Program-made: the position numbers and the translations under genes
Notes under the pieces: generated by a model
What the model was told of the DNA's origin: nothing
What the model saw: the letters and a program-made list of their open reading frames with translations, nothing else
Database searches by the model: none
NCBI GenBank assembly: GCA_965140355.1
Contig: OZ223193.1
Coordinates: 372,001-436,000, forward strand
Direction of reading: 5' to 3'
Length of the DNA: 64,000 nt
DNA from: Acetobacterium sp965140355
GTDB taxonomy: Bacteria > Bacillota > Clostridia > Eubacteriales > Eubacteriaceae
Part shown: in pieces, positions 45,648-54,769 of the stretch
How positions within the stretch are numbered: the stretch's first letter is position 1
How the letters are laid out: the number at the start of each line of letters is the position of its first letter

Positions 45648-46430
45648 CTAATTTTCTATTTTTGCAACATCCCCATTTTTAGAAAAATATAATTCATCTC
45701 CCTCAGCTATCGCTTCGTTGTATTTATTAACGTTCTTTACTTTATTCCACAATTCATTTGGCATTTCATCATTTGGTATCCATAAATATTTATTTACAAT
45801 ATTTCCTTTATCTGAACCTAATAATGAGCAAACCTCTTGTAGTTTTAAATTATTTTTATTCACATAGCCACAATATACCTTTGTTGATTCTTGATTCAGA
45901 TCGGCACCCATTTGAAGCATGTCATTTTTAAATTTCTTATTCATTGATTCAAAATTTATTTTATTCAAAGATTCTGTTTTAAATTCATCATTCTCATTAA
46001 TTTTTGATGTCAATTTATTTATGCTCCAAATTCTTCGTTTATATAGAATTTTATAGTATTCATCAGGGGGATAATCAACTACCTCATAATAATCTGTCTT
46101 TGTATTCATTATCCCCCAATAGTTTTCAGTATAAAGTTCCCCTGGAATATCATATATATCTTCTACATTTGATAAATATAACCCGAATACATCTGCTTCA
46201 TTAGTTTCAATCTTTCGCGATTTTTTTTGAATTCCTTCTCCGTGATCTGGTATAAAAGTATGTCCACCAGCGGCTCCAACATGATTATACCATGCTTGTA
46301 TAACAAATTTATAGCCGGGATTAAAATTCTTCTTTATTAAAAACTCATCTGTTTCTTCTACTTGCAAAACAATGAACCCAATATAACCACCTTTTATATT
46401 ATCCCATACATTAACAAATCTTGTCTTCAT
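45648..46430 (-). CDS. Unknown island protein (260 residues)
   Basis: A soluble protein with no motif I recognise; the N-terminal half has several tryptophans and His-Gly segments (GGHTFIPDHGEG). Its start overlaps the stop of the 432-residue protein upstream by four bases (ATGA), so the two are translated together and probably work as a pair. AT-rich, unlike the flanking chromosome. Role in a conflict system is only inferred from the island context. Confidence 0.6.
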   Translation of the reverse strand: MKTRFVNVWDNIKGGYIGFIVLQVEETDEFLIKKNFNPGYKFVIQAWYNHVGAAGGHTFIPDHGEGIQKKSRKIETNEADVFGLYLSNVEDIYDIPGELYTENYWGIMNTKTDYYEVVDYPPDEYYKILYKRRIWSINKLTSKINENDEFKTESLNKINFESMNKKFKNDMLQMGADLNQESTKVYCGYVNKNNLKLQEVCSLLGSDKGNIVNKYLWIPNDEMPNELWNKVKNVNKYNEAIAEGDELYFSKNGDVAKIEN

Positions 46431-47725
46431 CCATTTACCTCATTGCTTAATTTCTCAAGCAAAACCGCTTTATAATAACGACCAATACTCAATTTTGTAG
46501 AATAATCATTAATATAACTATGATTTAAAAAAGTTTTTGTAGCTTCATATAACTCTTTTCTCAAGTATTTCACTGTTATATTAAACATATTAGCTAATTC
46601 AACATCAGTAATATTATCATTATTTATAATTTCTAAAATCCATTTCTTATTATTAATATTAATGGAAAATCTAATCTGATTCCATAATCTTTTGTGCATT
46701 TCTTCGACAGCAACAGAATCCAAATACTCATAATTACGATACCTCCATTTTTCTTTTATTACTTCTAATAATTGCTTTAAATAACTAATTAAACCACTCA
46801 TTACTGATAAATAAATGGTTTCATCAGTATAATCATTTCGTAGTCCTATAGCACCTAAAGTTAGATAATATTCAGGATTTTTATGCTCATAATTATAAAT
46901 AATATCAATTACTAGTTGAGTATTTTTTGAAAATATTTCGTTTAAATTAGCTGAAAAATCCGATGCAATATATTGAATATAAAAATTTAAAGCGTATAAT
47001 CCATTATCAAAATTTTGTCCGGTAATATTTTCAATCCGCTCTTTATCAATTTGATTTAATGCTTTTTGAATTTTAAAAACAACATCTTCAAATATTTCAG
47101 CTTCCAATGAATTTGTTTTCAACATTATTTTTAATAATTTTTCGCTAGTATTTTTTTCAATTTCAATGAAAACCATATTTAACAGTTCAATAATTAAACT
47201 ACCATAGTCTGAATCTTTGAAAATATTTTGAACCTCTTGTTTCTCCATTCTCGTTTTAATATCTTTTGTATCTTTGAGAATCTCATCAAATTTATCATCA
47301 AAGCTATCATTCATGCAACTTAATTTAGCGACAATAACCTTCTCACCATCAGTCAACAAATTATTTATAGACTCTTCGATTTGATCAAGATATTCATTTA
47401 AAACATCTGTAGTTATATCTTTTTCACTATAAAATTCTTCATTATTTTCAAAAAATCCATCAATAAACTTTTGCTTCTCAGATTTTGAAAACACACTCTC
47501 TAAATCAGATTTTTTAAATGATTTTTCATTTATAAATTTTTCAATAGCATTTATTGAACACTGATCTAACTTATATGATTCAGTTCCTAATTTCACTTTC
47601 TTAATCTTATGCTTACTATGCTTTTGAGTTATCTGTTTTATTGCTTCCCTTATTCTTGTCTCAAAAGCTACCAAACTTCCGCAAATTCCAATAATCGTAT
47701 TTATATCTATTGAATTAGTATCCAT
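46427..47725 (-). CDS. Unknown island protein (432 residues)
   Basis: A mostly helical, charged protein. The central part (about 90-170) has coiled-coil character around DDKFDEILKDTKDIKTRMEKQ. A C-terminal segment LANMFNITVKYLRKEL has the pattern of a helix-turn-helix. No family is recognised. I use the ATG at 47725, seven bases after GAGGAG, rather than the TTG at 47740. It forms a two-gene unit with the 260-residue protein downstream. Confidence 0.6.
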   Translation of the reverse strand: MDTNSIDINTIIGICGSLVAFETRIREAIKQITQKHSKHKIKKVKLGTESYKLDQCSINAIEKFINEKSFKKSDLESVFSKSEKQKFIDGFFENNEEFYSEKDITTDVLNEYLDQIEESINNLLTDGEKVIVAKLSCMNDSFDDKFDEILKDTKDIKTRMEKQEVQNIFKDSDYGSLIIELLNMVFIEIEKNTSEKLLKIMLKTNSLEAEIFEDVVFKIQKALNQIDKERIENITGQNFDNGLYALNFYIQYIASDFSANLNEIFSKNTQLVIDIIYNYEHKNPEYYLTLGAIGLRNDYTDETIYLSVMSGLISYLKQLLEVIKEKWRYRNYEYLDSVAVEEMHKRLWNQIRFSININNKKWILEIINNDNITDVELANMFNITVKYLRKELYEATKTFLNHSYINDYSTKLSIGRYYKAVLLEKLSNEVNG

Positions 47726-47833
47726 AATTATGCTCCTCAAATAAAATTTTAAAAATACACCTTTTCAGCTAAAAGATTTCAAAAATGCTTTTTCACCAAT
47801 ATTTGTTTTCAAAAGAAAAATTTAATCATAATT

Positions 47834-48682
47834 CTAAATAACTAATTCATCTTCTGAAACAAATTCAATTTCAACATGGATCAACATGGATTCATCAATT
47901 GAATCCAAATCTTGACTGAACTTTTTTTTCAATAGATCTAAATTTTCACTCTTACACACAATGAACAATTTATATAGAGCGAATCTATTTGTAATTGTTT
48001 CATAATTTATGGCAGCATCTTTCATCCGAGTAAAAGTTCTTAACAAAATTTTAGAGTTGTATTTATTTAAGTATTTAATTTCATAAAGTAAATCAGTAGT
48101 GCTTCTCGTTTTAGAGATTGCGATTATATCATATTCGTATTTTCCTACTCTCATATTCTGTTGCACATCATATCTAGATTTTAACATTTCCTGTAGATAA
48201 TTAAAACTTTCATTTTCAATCTATATACCTTTAAGAACTCCTTGATATTGTTCAGAAACATTGTAATCTCCCGATTCTTCTTGATATTCATTGTTTTCAG
48301 AAATAGCTTTTTCAGCAATTTCTTCAGGCGATAATTTTTGAAATTGAAATCTTTTCCACTTAACATCCAACTCAATATTTTCATCCAATGTTTTTTGAAT
48401 TTTGTACCATTTAAGTCCACCCCATATAATACATAAAATCCCTATTACTATAGATGTCAACAATATAGCAGGTAATTGGGGAAATATATGACTTATTAAT
48501 TTTTCTTTTTCTTCCAAAAGTTGTAACGATATTGAAGAAAGTTCAGAGTATTCTTTCTCACTTATTATTACATCATAATTTCCGTTAAAAAAAAAGTGCA
48601 TCCCCACAATCGGGGCACCAATCAAGATTATGCCAATTGAAACAATGAATTTGTAAAAACTATCATACTGAAGCTTGTTCAA
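47834..48682 (-). pseudogene. Membrane-anchored nuclease-like protein interrupted by an in-frame amber codon
   Basis: One continuous frame of 283 codons is split by a TAG at 48223-48221. The first part (from a TTG at 48682 after AAAGGTG, 153 residues) has two membrane helices (about 12-31 and 70-92). After the amber codon the frame continues as IENESFNYLQEMLKSRYDV. That part holds a PD-(D/E)XK-like pattern: YDIIAIS with the Asp, then YEIKYL with E-x-K. This resembles membrane-tethered restriction-endonuclease-like proteins. Either the gene is dead, or TAG is read through, or the nuclease restarts at the ATG at 48187. Confidence 0.65.
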
Positions 48683-48741
48683 TTAATCACACCTTTCACT
48701 TTTTTACACTGTCTTATTGCAATGTTCTACAGACTACAACC

Positions 48742-48844
48742 ATTCTCTAGCCCTTCACAACGCCGTTCAAGACCATTATTAACCAAATTTTAACATTTTT
48801 TTGCGTTAAGAATATGCATGAAATTTACCACTGACCAATCTCTT
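48742..48844. repeat. Element-end repeat, copy 2
   Basis: About 100 bases resembling the sequence just inside attL (45514-45613), both ending in GACCAATCTCTT. It lies in the gap between the nuclease-like gene and the NADAR gene and lacks any tRNA fragment. Confidence 0.6.
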
Positions 48845-48876
48845 AATAAAACAGAATTATCAAATAATTTTCTTAT

Positions 48877-49536
48877 TTAATTAAGCCGCCAACTTCCTTG
48901 GAATTCTTTATTATTTTTGTCTAATTGTTTAGTAACATCAATATTTATAATTTTTACTTCATTTCCCACAATTTTGAAATCTTCTAACATAGGAGGTACT
49001 AACTTTACAAGTGATTTATCTTCAATCTCAAGATAATGTTCTCTGAGTTGCATTAATAATCGCCCTAAAGAATTAACTCCTACAAAATTATTCTCTATTC
49101 TTTTTGCTCCCCAAAACGTATCTTTTGAAGAATCCTCCACAATTATTTTTCCATCAGTATATTTCAATATTTCTCCAAAACTATACCAATTATTCACTAA
49201 CTTCGCCCTTAATGCCCAACGCATTATTTTAACACGATCTTTATCCCACCCCTTACGAGTTAGATTAGCATACTTTTTACTAACGAATTTAGCATACATA
49301 GGACTATGCTGTTTGATAATTTGTTCTTGTATTTCAGGATAATATGGAAATCTACAAGCTTGGTATAACGCCTCTGAAGTTAAAAACTGCACGTCACATA
49401 TATTTATTTTGTAGCCAGAGGCCATATTTGAAAGCCCCCCGAAAGGCTCTGAAGTTTTTCTAAATGCTACGCAATCATCAACTTCATAAATTCTATTTTG
49501 TAAATCATTATGCAAAAATTTCACCATTACTTTCAT
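48877..49536 (-). CDS. NADAR domain protein (DUF1768, YbiA-like)
   Basis: A 219-residue protein with the NADAR fold signatures: FGGLSNMASGYKI near residue 30, SEALYQACRFP, the AKFV and MRWALRAKLV helices, and DTFWGAK. NADAR proteins act on ADP-ribose-type or riboflavin-pathway substrates; some reverse guanine ADP-ribosylation as antitoxins of DarT toxins, and others are associated with conflict systems. It overlaps the 3' end of the phosphoribosyltransferase-like gene by about 30 bases, so translation is coupled. The start is uncertain (GTG 49542, ATG 49536 or ATG 49527). Confidence 0.78.
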   Translation of the reverse strand: MKVMVKFLHNDLQNRIYEVDDCVAFRKTSEPFGGLSNMASGYKINICDVQFLTSEALYQACRFPYYPEIQEQIIKQHSPMYAKFVSKKYANLTRKGWDKDRVKIMRWALRAKLVNNWYSFGEILKYTDGKIIVEDSSKDTFWGAKRIENNFVGVNSLGRLLMQLREHYLEIEDKSLVKLVPPMLEDFKIVGNEVKIINIDVTKQLDKNNKEFQGSWRLN

Positions 49537-50944
49537 TGACACTTCTAGGAAGTAAAGGGTACCATTTACTTAACGGATGCCAAGGTTTTGCGTTGGCATC
49601 GCCCCACCAAAAAGCTATCGGACAGTTGTTTGAAATATTTAGATACGTGGCAAAAAATGCACCAAATCCAAAAGAAATTCTATTATCATATCCCATTGGT
49701 CTGATAAAAGTTTTTTGATTTTCAGAAAAACCTATTATTTTCAAACCAGCTGTCATTAACTCTTGTTCAAAAACTGATCTATTTTTTTCAGAAGTATATA
49801 TTCCTCCAGTATAAGAATTTTCTCTAAATAATCGAATCTTTTTTTCTGGACTATTTTTCGATTCATTTTCAATATCTTTTAAATAATTACCTAACATTGC
49901 ACTTTCGTATTCCTGCGGCCATAAGCAATCATATTCGAAATTTTTTCCCCCAGAATTTTGAATTTCCTTAAATCTCCAAATATGAAAATCTATATTCTTT
50001 TGTTTTATCTGTTCCTCTAAAGATTTTTTAGCCCACCATTCACCAAAACTATGTACCATAATAAAAATTACATTTACTTTTGAACCGTTCGGAATTTTTT
50101 TAATTAGTTTTTCCATATCTTTTCGAACAGTATTCCCTGAAAACATACAGTCATCGACATAAACATAAGCCATTGAATCAGGTTTATTATCATGAATATC
50201 AATCCCATATAAATTTTTTATAATTTTTCTCGATTTTTTGTGCAAAAGATTTTGGCTATTACCTTTTGTCTGACAGTTTAGAAATACTGTATCTGCTATA
50301 GCCTGTCTAATATCCTCACCCCATATTTCTTGTGAAGAATATATTTCAGTTAAATATCCTTCAATATCTTCTATTGAAAAATAGTATTCATTTAAAAAAT
50401 TGGTTGTTTCTTGTAAAATGATATTTTGATGATTGTCAAACTGCGATATCCATTTTTCAACATGCTTCTTGTTAACATCAATGTTTAGAATTCCGAGTTC
50501 TTTATCATGTATTCGATATTTTTCAATTATATCAGCTATTTCTTGGCAATAATCTTTCGGCATCTCGATTAGAGACCTACCCAAACCATTACATATTTGA
50601 TTCACGTTAAAAGATATCTCGTCTTCAGCTAAATTTAAATAATCATATTCAAATATAAACTCTGATAACTCAACAAAATTTCCACCTTCGCATTTATGTT
50701 CTTTATATTCAAGGGTACCTACCGGATATTCGTAACCTCGAATTGTGATCTGAATACTATTTTCGCATTTTTCGCACATACAATCACTTTGAAAAACATA
50801 CTCTATTTCAGCTCCCATATTTCTCACACATGAATATGTATCTTCAGTAAATGAATCTTTAAGCACTTCTAACTTAAAACCACAATTCTCACATACAACA
50901 ACTAAATCATTTTTAAGTTCCAATTTAAAGCAACTTCCTTTCAT
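49508..50944 (-). CDS. Zinc-ribbon plus phosphoribosyltransferase-like protein
   Basis: A 478-residue protein. The N-terminus has CENCGF and CMCEKC pairs, suggesting a zinc ribbon. Around residues 265-285, VYVDDCMFSGNTV matches the PRPP-binding loop of type I phosphoribosyltransferases, followed by a helix and VNVIFIMVHSFG. The C-terminal 100 residues include FFATYLNISNNCPIAFWWGD and are unrecognised. The pairing with NADAR suggests a nucleotide- or NAD-linked conflict module. The annotated ATG contains the AAAGGAAG site, so a TTG at 50923 is an alternative start. Confidence 0.68.
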   Translation of the reverse strand: MKGSCFKLELKNDLVVVCENCGFKLEVLKDSFTEDTYSCVRNMGAEIEYVFQSDCMCEKCENSIQITIRGYEYPVGTLEYKEHKCEGGNFVELSEFIFEYDYLNLAEDEISFNVNQICNGLGRSLIEMPKDYCQEIADIIEKYRIHDKELGILNIDVNKKHVEKWISQFDNHQNIILQETTNFLNEYYFSIEDIEGYLTEIYSSQEIWGEDIRQAIADTVFLNCQTKGNSQNLLHKKSRKIIKNLYGIDIHDNKPDSMAYVYVDDCMFSGNTVRKDMEKLIKKIPNGSKVNVIFIMVHSFGEWWAKKSLEEQIKQKNIDFHIWRFKEIQNSGGKNFEYDCLWPQEYESAMLGNYLKDIENESKNSPEKKIRLFRENSYTGGIYTSEKNRSVFEQELMTAGLKIIGFSENQKTFIRPMGYDNRISFGFGAFFATYLNISNNCPIAFWWGDANAKPWHPLSKWYPLLPRSVNESNGEIFA

Positions 50945-51059
50945 TCTTATTTTGGTGATAATTCATATTAAAAAAATGCTATCATAATAAACATGTTTTT
51001 GTTTATCTTTTGTTATAGGAAATTTAATACTGTTTTAAATACCTTGCCACTTTTTTAAT

Positions 51060-52520
51060 CTAGAACGGTAAAAGTCTGTCCTGTAGCTCAATAACATTTT
51101 TATTTTTGAAATCATAGTTCTTATAAATCGACGCAATAATGATTTGATGCTCTGAATAATCCTCGGAAAGGATCTTCATCATCTCTTCAATATTTTCAGG
51201 ACTTAATTCTCGACCACTTGGTGAATCTAAAATTATTGGCAAACATACTCCCGTATGCCTTTGAACCAGTTTAATATATGAAATCTTAAAGGCAAAAACG
51301 ACCTTATGAAATATCGCCCCCGAAAGTGACTTTAAGTCATTAGTGAAAATATAGTCTTTCCGTTCACTAACATATTTTTCATCTAGTCCAAGTCGTGTTG
51401 CATATCCGGAAATCAATTTATGTAATTCGCCTATTAAAGGATTGTCTTGCTTAACATTCTTAATTACGTTTTCCTCTAATTGTTTTCTTTCTTTCTCTAG
51501 TTTTGCAACTATTCTTTTCGTTACAATAGCATTCACATTTATTTTCGCAATTTCTGCATCAAATTGTTCAAGTGTTGTTTTAACATCTATCAAAGTCTCT
51601 TCTTTTTCTAGTTGTTTTTTTAATATACTAATTTTTTGATCTATTGCAACAATTTGTTCCGTTATAATTTTTTGTTTTGCAACTAGCAAATCCACGGTAT
51701 CATCGTATCCAACTAAGGTTTCCCTATTCACCGGAACTTCCTCTCCATTTGGAGTTTTTACTCTGAGCTTAAATGAAGTAATATACTTCTCAAAATTTGT
51801 ATTCTTTCGAATGACATCTTTTATTCTGGTAAGTTCGTCTTCTATCGGTTTCCGTTCACAGTATAAAACCACTAAAGCATTTTCAATTTCTTCTACTGGT
51901 GAATCCACAAATAAAATCTCACCAAGCTTATTAATTTCGGCCTGATATTGAGCAATATCGAGCATTTGTTTGTATTTTAATATTTCTCGTTTTACAACTT
52001 TAAGACGTTGCATCAGTTCATCATTCGTTCTGTTAGACAAACCACAAAGTAAGGATTCTATAGAGAAATGAATATTTCCTATTACTTTACCACGATTGAG
52101 TAATGTCCATCCTTTTTCTTGGTCAACGTAAAAAACACCAAGTAAATTATCAATCACCTCTATATTTGAGATACCAAATATTAGTGAGTGTGCCTTATCT
52201 TGTTCAATAGGTAAAGAGAAACCATTTTCTTTACCGTCATAATGTAATTCAAGATAATCTCTGTTTCTTATCAGTACAAACTCCTCATTATTTGCTCCAA
52301 CTACAGTAAGTACAGTCTCATAATCGGAAAAGCGTATTCCACGAGTGTTTGGAATGGGATAACCTAATGCATGCATAAGAAGGCGCAATAACGTTGTTTT
52401 TCCAACGCTGTTTTTCTTACTAAATATGATATTAACATCCTTTTCAAACGAAAAAATCTTATAGTTATTACCTAACATTGTTTGTTGAATTGTATTAACT
52501 TGTAATGAAATTATTCTCAT
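51060..52520 (-). CDS. SMC/Rad50-like ATPase, partner of the Cap4-like nuclease
   Basis: A 486-residue ABC ATPase of the SMC/RecF type. The N-terminal P-loop reads SKKNSVGKTT (about 33-42). A coiled-coil middle follows (about 170-370). The C-terminal LPIILDSPSGRELSPENIEEM segment holds Walker B and D-loop residues. Its start overlaps the stop of the nuclease gene by four bases. Nuclease plus SMC-like ATPase pairs recall Lamassu and the ABC-3C defence systems, but the third component of those systems is not seen and this ATPase is short. Confidence 0.8.
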   Translation of the reverse strand: MRIISLQVNTIQQTMLGNNYKIFSFEKDVNIIFSKKNSVGKTTLLRLLMHALGYPIPNTRGIRFSDYETVLTVVGANNEEFVLIRNRDYLELHYDGKENGFSLPIEQDKAHSLIFGISNIEVIDNLLGVFYVDQEKGWTLLNRGKVIGNIHFSIESLLCGLSNRTNDELMQRLKVVKREILKYKQMLDIAQYQAEINKLGEILFVDSPVEEIENALVVLYCERKPIEDELTRIKDVIRKNTNFEKYITSFKLRVKTPNGEEVPVNRETLVGYDDTVDLLVAKQKIITEQIVAIDQKISILKKQLEKEETLIDVKTTLEQFDAEIAKINVNAIVTKRIVAKLEKERKQLEENVIKNVKQDNPLIGELHKLISGYATRLGLDEKYVSERKDYIFTNDLKSLSGAIFHKVVFAFKISYIKLVQRHTGVCLPIILDSPSGRELSPENIEEMMKILSEDYSEHQIIIASIYKNYDFKNKNVIELQDRLLPF

Positions 52521-53509
52521 AATTTAACCTTACCTTTTATATTTGCAATAACCCTGCGGCATCTTAGTACATTAGATACTGTCAACCGAATAACCATCTC
52601 TTCGGTAAAATTATCCGTACTTTTCAAATCGAAACTATCCTTATAGTTTTGACAATTTTCTTCAAGAAATTTCTGTACACGTTCCTTAGACTTTAATTCA
52701 GTGTGAAATTCATTGTATTCGCTAAGAACTCGTGATAGAAACTCAAAACTCTCACTTTTGTTATTAATAACGCTTCTATATTTTTGTAATATCTCGAAAA
52801 CATCACACTCGTCATAATCCTGAAGTGCGACATCGTCTTCACAAACCTCACATAGAATCGCAATAATAGGCCATACCATACTTTTTTTTGTAATAGAAGT
52901 TGTTCTTTGCGTGGCATTAACAGAAAATGTATGTTGCCAAAGAGTAAGCAACTGCTTTATTGATATTTTAGAAACTCCAAGATTATTCAAGAATTCAGTC
53001 GTAAGTGTTGTTAAAACCTTATACCGTTCATCTTGACTATCTCCATAAAATTGCATAACGCAAATGGTAAGTAATTCTTTATCAAAATCGTATCCTTTTG
53101 ATAAGCAAACCTCACTTATCATTTGTTGACATGTATTTGGTAGTTCTGAAAAAGGTATTGTATTCAACGGACTGCTAAATTTATACATCGTCGTAGCTTT
53201 ATTGAATGGATTCGGTGAGTTTGTAACAAAGACAAGCTGTTCAGCATCCGATAACTTTGCTGCATTGTCAAGTGTTCGCAAGGCAGCTTCTAATTTTTCT
53301 TTGACATGACTATAATCATCGGGATTCATAACTGCTTTAGCTTGAGACATAAGCATTTTTCCATCAGAAAAGGTTATTTCAACATCTTCAGTGTCCCCTT
53401 CAATTTTAACTTTGTAGGCCCTTTCAATATTTTTTAACATCAGCATTATAGCAGCATTACTTTGAAACTCCCATCCAAATGCGGATGCCGATGCGTTTGG
53501 TGACTTCAT
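52517..53509 (-). CDS. Cap4/DUF4297-like dsDNA nuclease
   Basis: A 330-residue protein whose N-terminus matches the DUF4297/Cap4 nuclease pattern: GWEFQSNAAIMLML, then EGDTEDVEI with acidic metal ligands, then SQAKAV (the Q-x-K element of the Mrr-like fold). The rest (about 110-330) is a helical region that could be a sensor or ATPase-binding part. It is the first gene of a two-gene operon with the SMC-like ATPase and starts nine bases after AAAGGA. The probable role is a DNA-degrading effector in anti-phage defence. Confidence 0.75.
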   Translation of the reverse strand: MKSPNASASAFGWEFQSNAAIMLMLKNIERAYKVKIEGDTEDVEITFSDGKMLMSQAKAVMNPDDYSHVKEKLEAALRTLDNAAKLSDAEQLVFVTNSPNPFNKATTMYKFSSPLNTIPFSELPNTCQQMISEVCLSKGYDFDKELLTICVMQFYGDSQDERYKVLTTLTTEFLNNLGVSKISIKQLLTLWQHTFSVNATQRTTSITKKSMVWPIIAILCEVCEDDVALQDYDECDVFEILQKYRSVINNKSESFEFLSRVLSEYNEFHTELKSKERVQKFLEENCQNYKDSFDLKSTDNFTEEMVIRLTVSNVLRCRRVIANIKGKVKL

Positions 53510-54023
53510 TTGTTTATCCTTTCTTCGTTATTACAATCAAACGATTTCATTTCATTTTAATGAATATTCAAATTCTAAACGAATTAAATTGTATAATTCA
53601 AACTTGACTTTTATTATACGCTTTATTATAAAATTTTTCTACTTTTCATTTTTATATGCTGTTAGTATGATTTAGCAGCCATAAGAATTACGACATCTCA
53701 AATTTTGAATTATAAACGATGACTAAAATGAACAAACTGCCGGGCGATAGGTAGCTGCGTAGGTAAAAGGGAAACTTAACACCAGAACGGTAAGAGCGAT
53801 AGTGCCCACAAAACCAAAATCCTCGAATGCAATGATAGATCAAAAGTAATCTCTTGGCAATTCTGTCGTTTTAAAATTGCTGGTGATGTAATTGCATCAT
53901 TAACATTACATTTACTAAACAATTTTCCTATTCATACACCAGAATTTGACTTTTCAATCAGTAATATTGTTAAATTTAGTTAAAATAAAACAAAAATAGA
54001 AAATATTTGAGAAACAACCGGAA
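53510..54023. other. Gene-free region between cargo and mobility modules
   Basis: About 500 AT-rich bases without a convincing ORF. It separates the minus-strand cargo from the plus-strand mobility genes and would hold the cargo promoter. I see no origin or large repeat. Confidence 0.5.
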
Positions 54024-54052
54024 TTGACACAAACTGGCATAAGTGTTATAAT
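54024..54052 (+). promoter_or_regulatory. Full-consensus promoter of the mobility module
   Basis: TTGACA and TATAAT are separated by exactly 17 bases, a perfect sigma-A promoter. It is directly followed by two terminators. Confidence 0.88.
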
Positions 54053-54073
54053 ATATTATCTAGTATTTTGTCC

Positions 54074-54108
54074 AAAAGAACAATTCGCAAACGAATTGTT
54101 CTTTTTTT
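54074..54108 (+). terminator. First leader terminator
   Basis: A perfect 14-base-pair stem (AAAAGAACAATTCG and its complement, CAAA loop) ends in a T run, about 15 bases after the predicted transcript start. Confidence 0.85.
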
Positions 54109-54113
54109 AATTC

Positions 54114-54138
54114 AAGCGCCAATTTTGGCGCTTTTTTT
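54114..54138 (+). terminator. Second leader terminator
   Basis: AAGCGCCAA and TTGGCGCTT form a nine-base-pair hairpin followed by five more T, six bases after the first terminator. Confidence 0.85.
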
Positions 54139-54161
54139 ATGCCTGAAAGGAGGCGAGTGAA

Positions 54162-54221
54162 TTGAATAAGATATTAATCAGATCCCCGACGTCATTGCAT
54201 TCAGTCAAAACACAAATATAG
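54162..54221 (+). CDS. Possible 19-residue leader peptide
   Basis: A TTG eight bases after GGAGG opens a 19-codon frame (MNKILIRSPTSLHSVKTQI) ending at TAG. Its place between the tandem terminators and the next gene suggests a leader peptide, though it may be a remnant. Confidence 0.3.
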   Translation: MNKILIRSPTSLHSVKTQI

Positions 54222-54245
54222 CAAAAGGAGGATATAAATACAAAT

Positions 54246-54767
54246 ATGAACAACAAATACAAAGAATGGATTGTTAATTTATTTGAGACAAGAATCACTA
54301 TTACTGAACTTCTCAATAGGATGTTTGAATCTTATTCATTGGGATATGAGGAATTACAACCCAAAAAAAATTTGGAGCTTCTTCTTCAGTTTTGTATTGA
54401 CACTAATGAACAAGATACTATCATCCTTGAATATCTTTTTTTGCAGGATGATGTATTCAGCGAAATAAAAGAAATGCGAGCATTACTTAGTTCGGTTGAT
54501 CTGAATAATATGGAATATAAAGAAATTCGCAAACTGAATGAAAGCATATATTATCTAGACATGATTTTTTATGATCACAAAAAGCACTTTATATCGACTG
54601 AAATATTTTTTATAATTAAAGACAATTGGGAGTATATATGGAGAGAAAAATGCGTATATCGATTGCTAGCTATTCTGACTAGAGAACACTGCAATTGGAG
54701 TGACACCGTGAATATTCGTTGTCGATTATTAACAACTTTGGTAAGACTGTATCAAAAATGTGATTAA
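54246..54767 (+). CDS. Unknown mobility-region protein (173 residues)
   Basis: A helical protein without recognised motifs. An AGGAGG site lies 14 bases upstream of the ATG, farther than usual, so the start is not certain. It precedes the relaxase gene and is followed by two hairpins (54770-54816). Small proteins here in related elements are often regulators or replication accessories, but nothing in the sequence shows this. Confidence 0.55.
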   Translation: MNNKYKEWIVNLFETRITITELLNRMFESYSLGYEELQPKKNLELLLQFCIDTNEQDTIILEYLFLQDDVFSEIKEMRALLSSVDLNNMEYKEIRKLNESIYYLDMIFYDHKKHFISTEIFFIIKDNWEYIWREKCVYRLLAILTREHCNWSDTVNIRCRLLTTLVRLYQKCD

Positions 54768-54769
54768 CA

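Noticed and set aside
48181..48420. A 79-codon minus-strand ORF overlapping the membrane-anchored nuclease-like gene
   Set aside because: It is a shadow frame: the protein in the other frame has clear membrane helices and continues in frame past the amber codon.
53700..53960. A coding gene or replication origin in the gap between cargo and mobility genes
   Set aside because: No frame is open for a convincing length and no iterons or DnaA-box clusters are visible.
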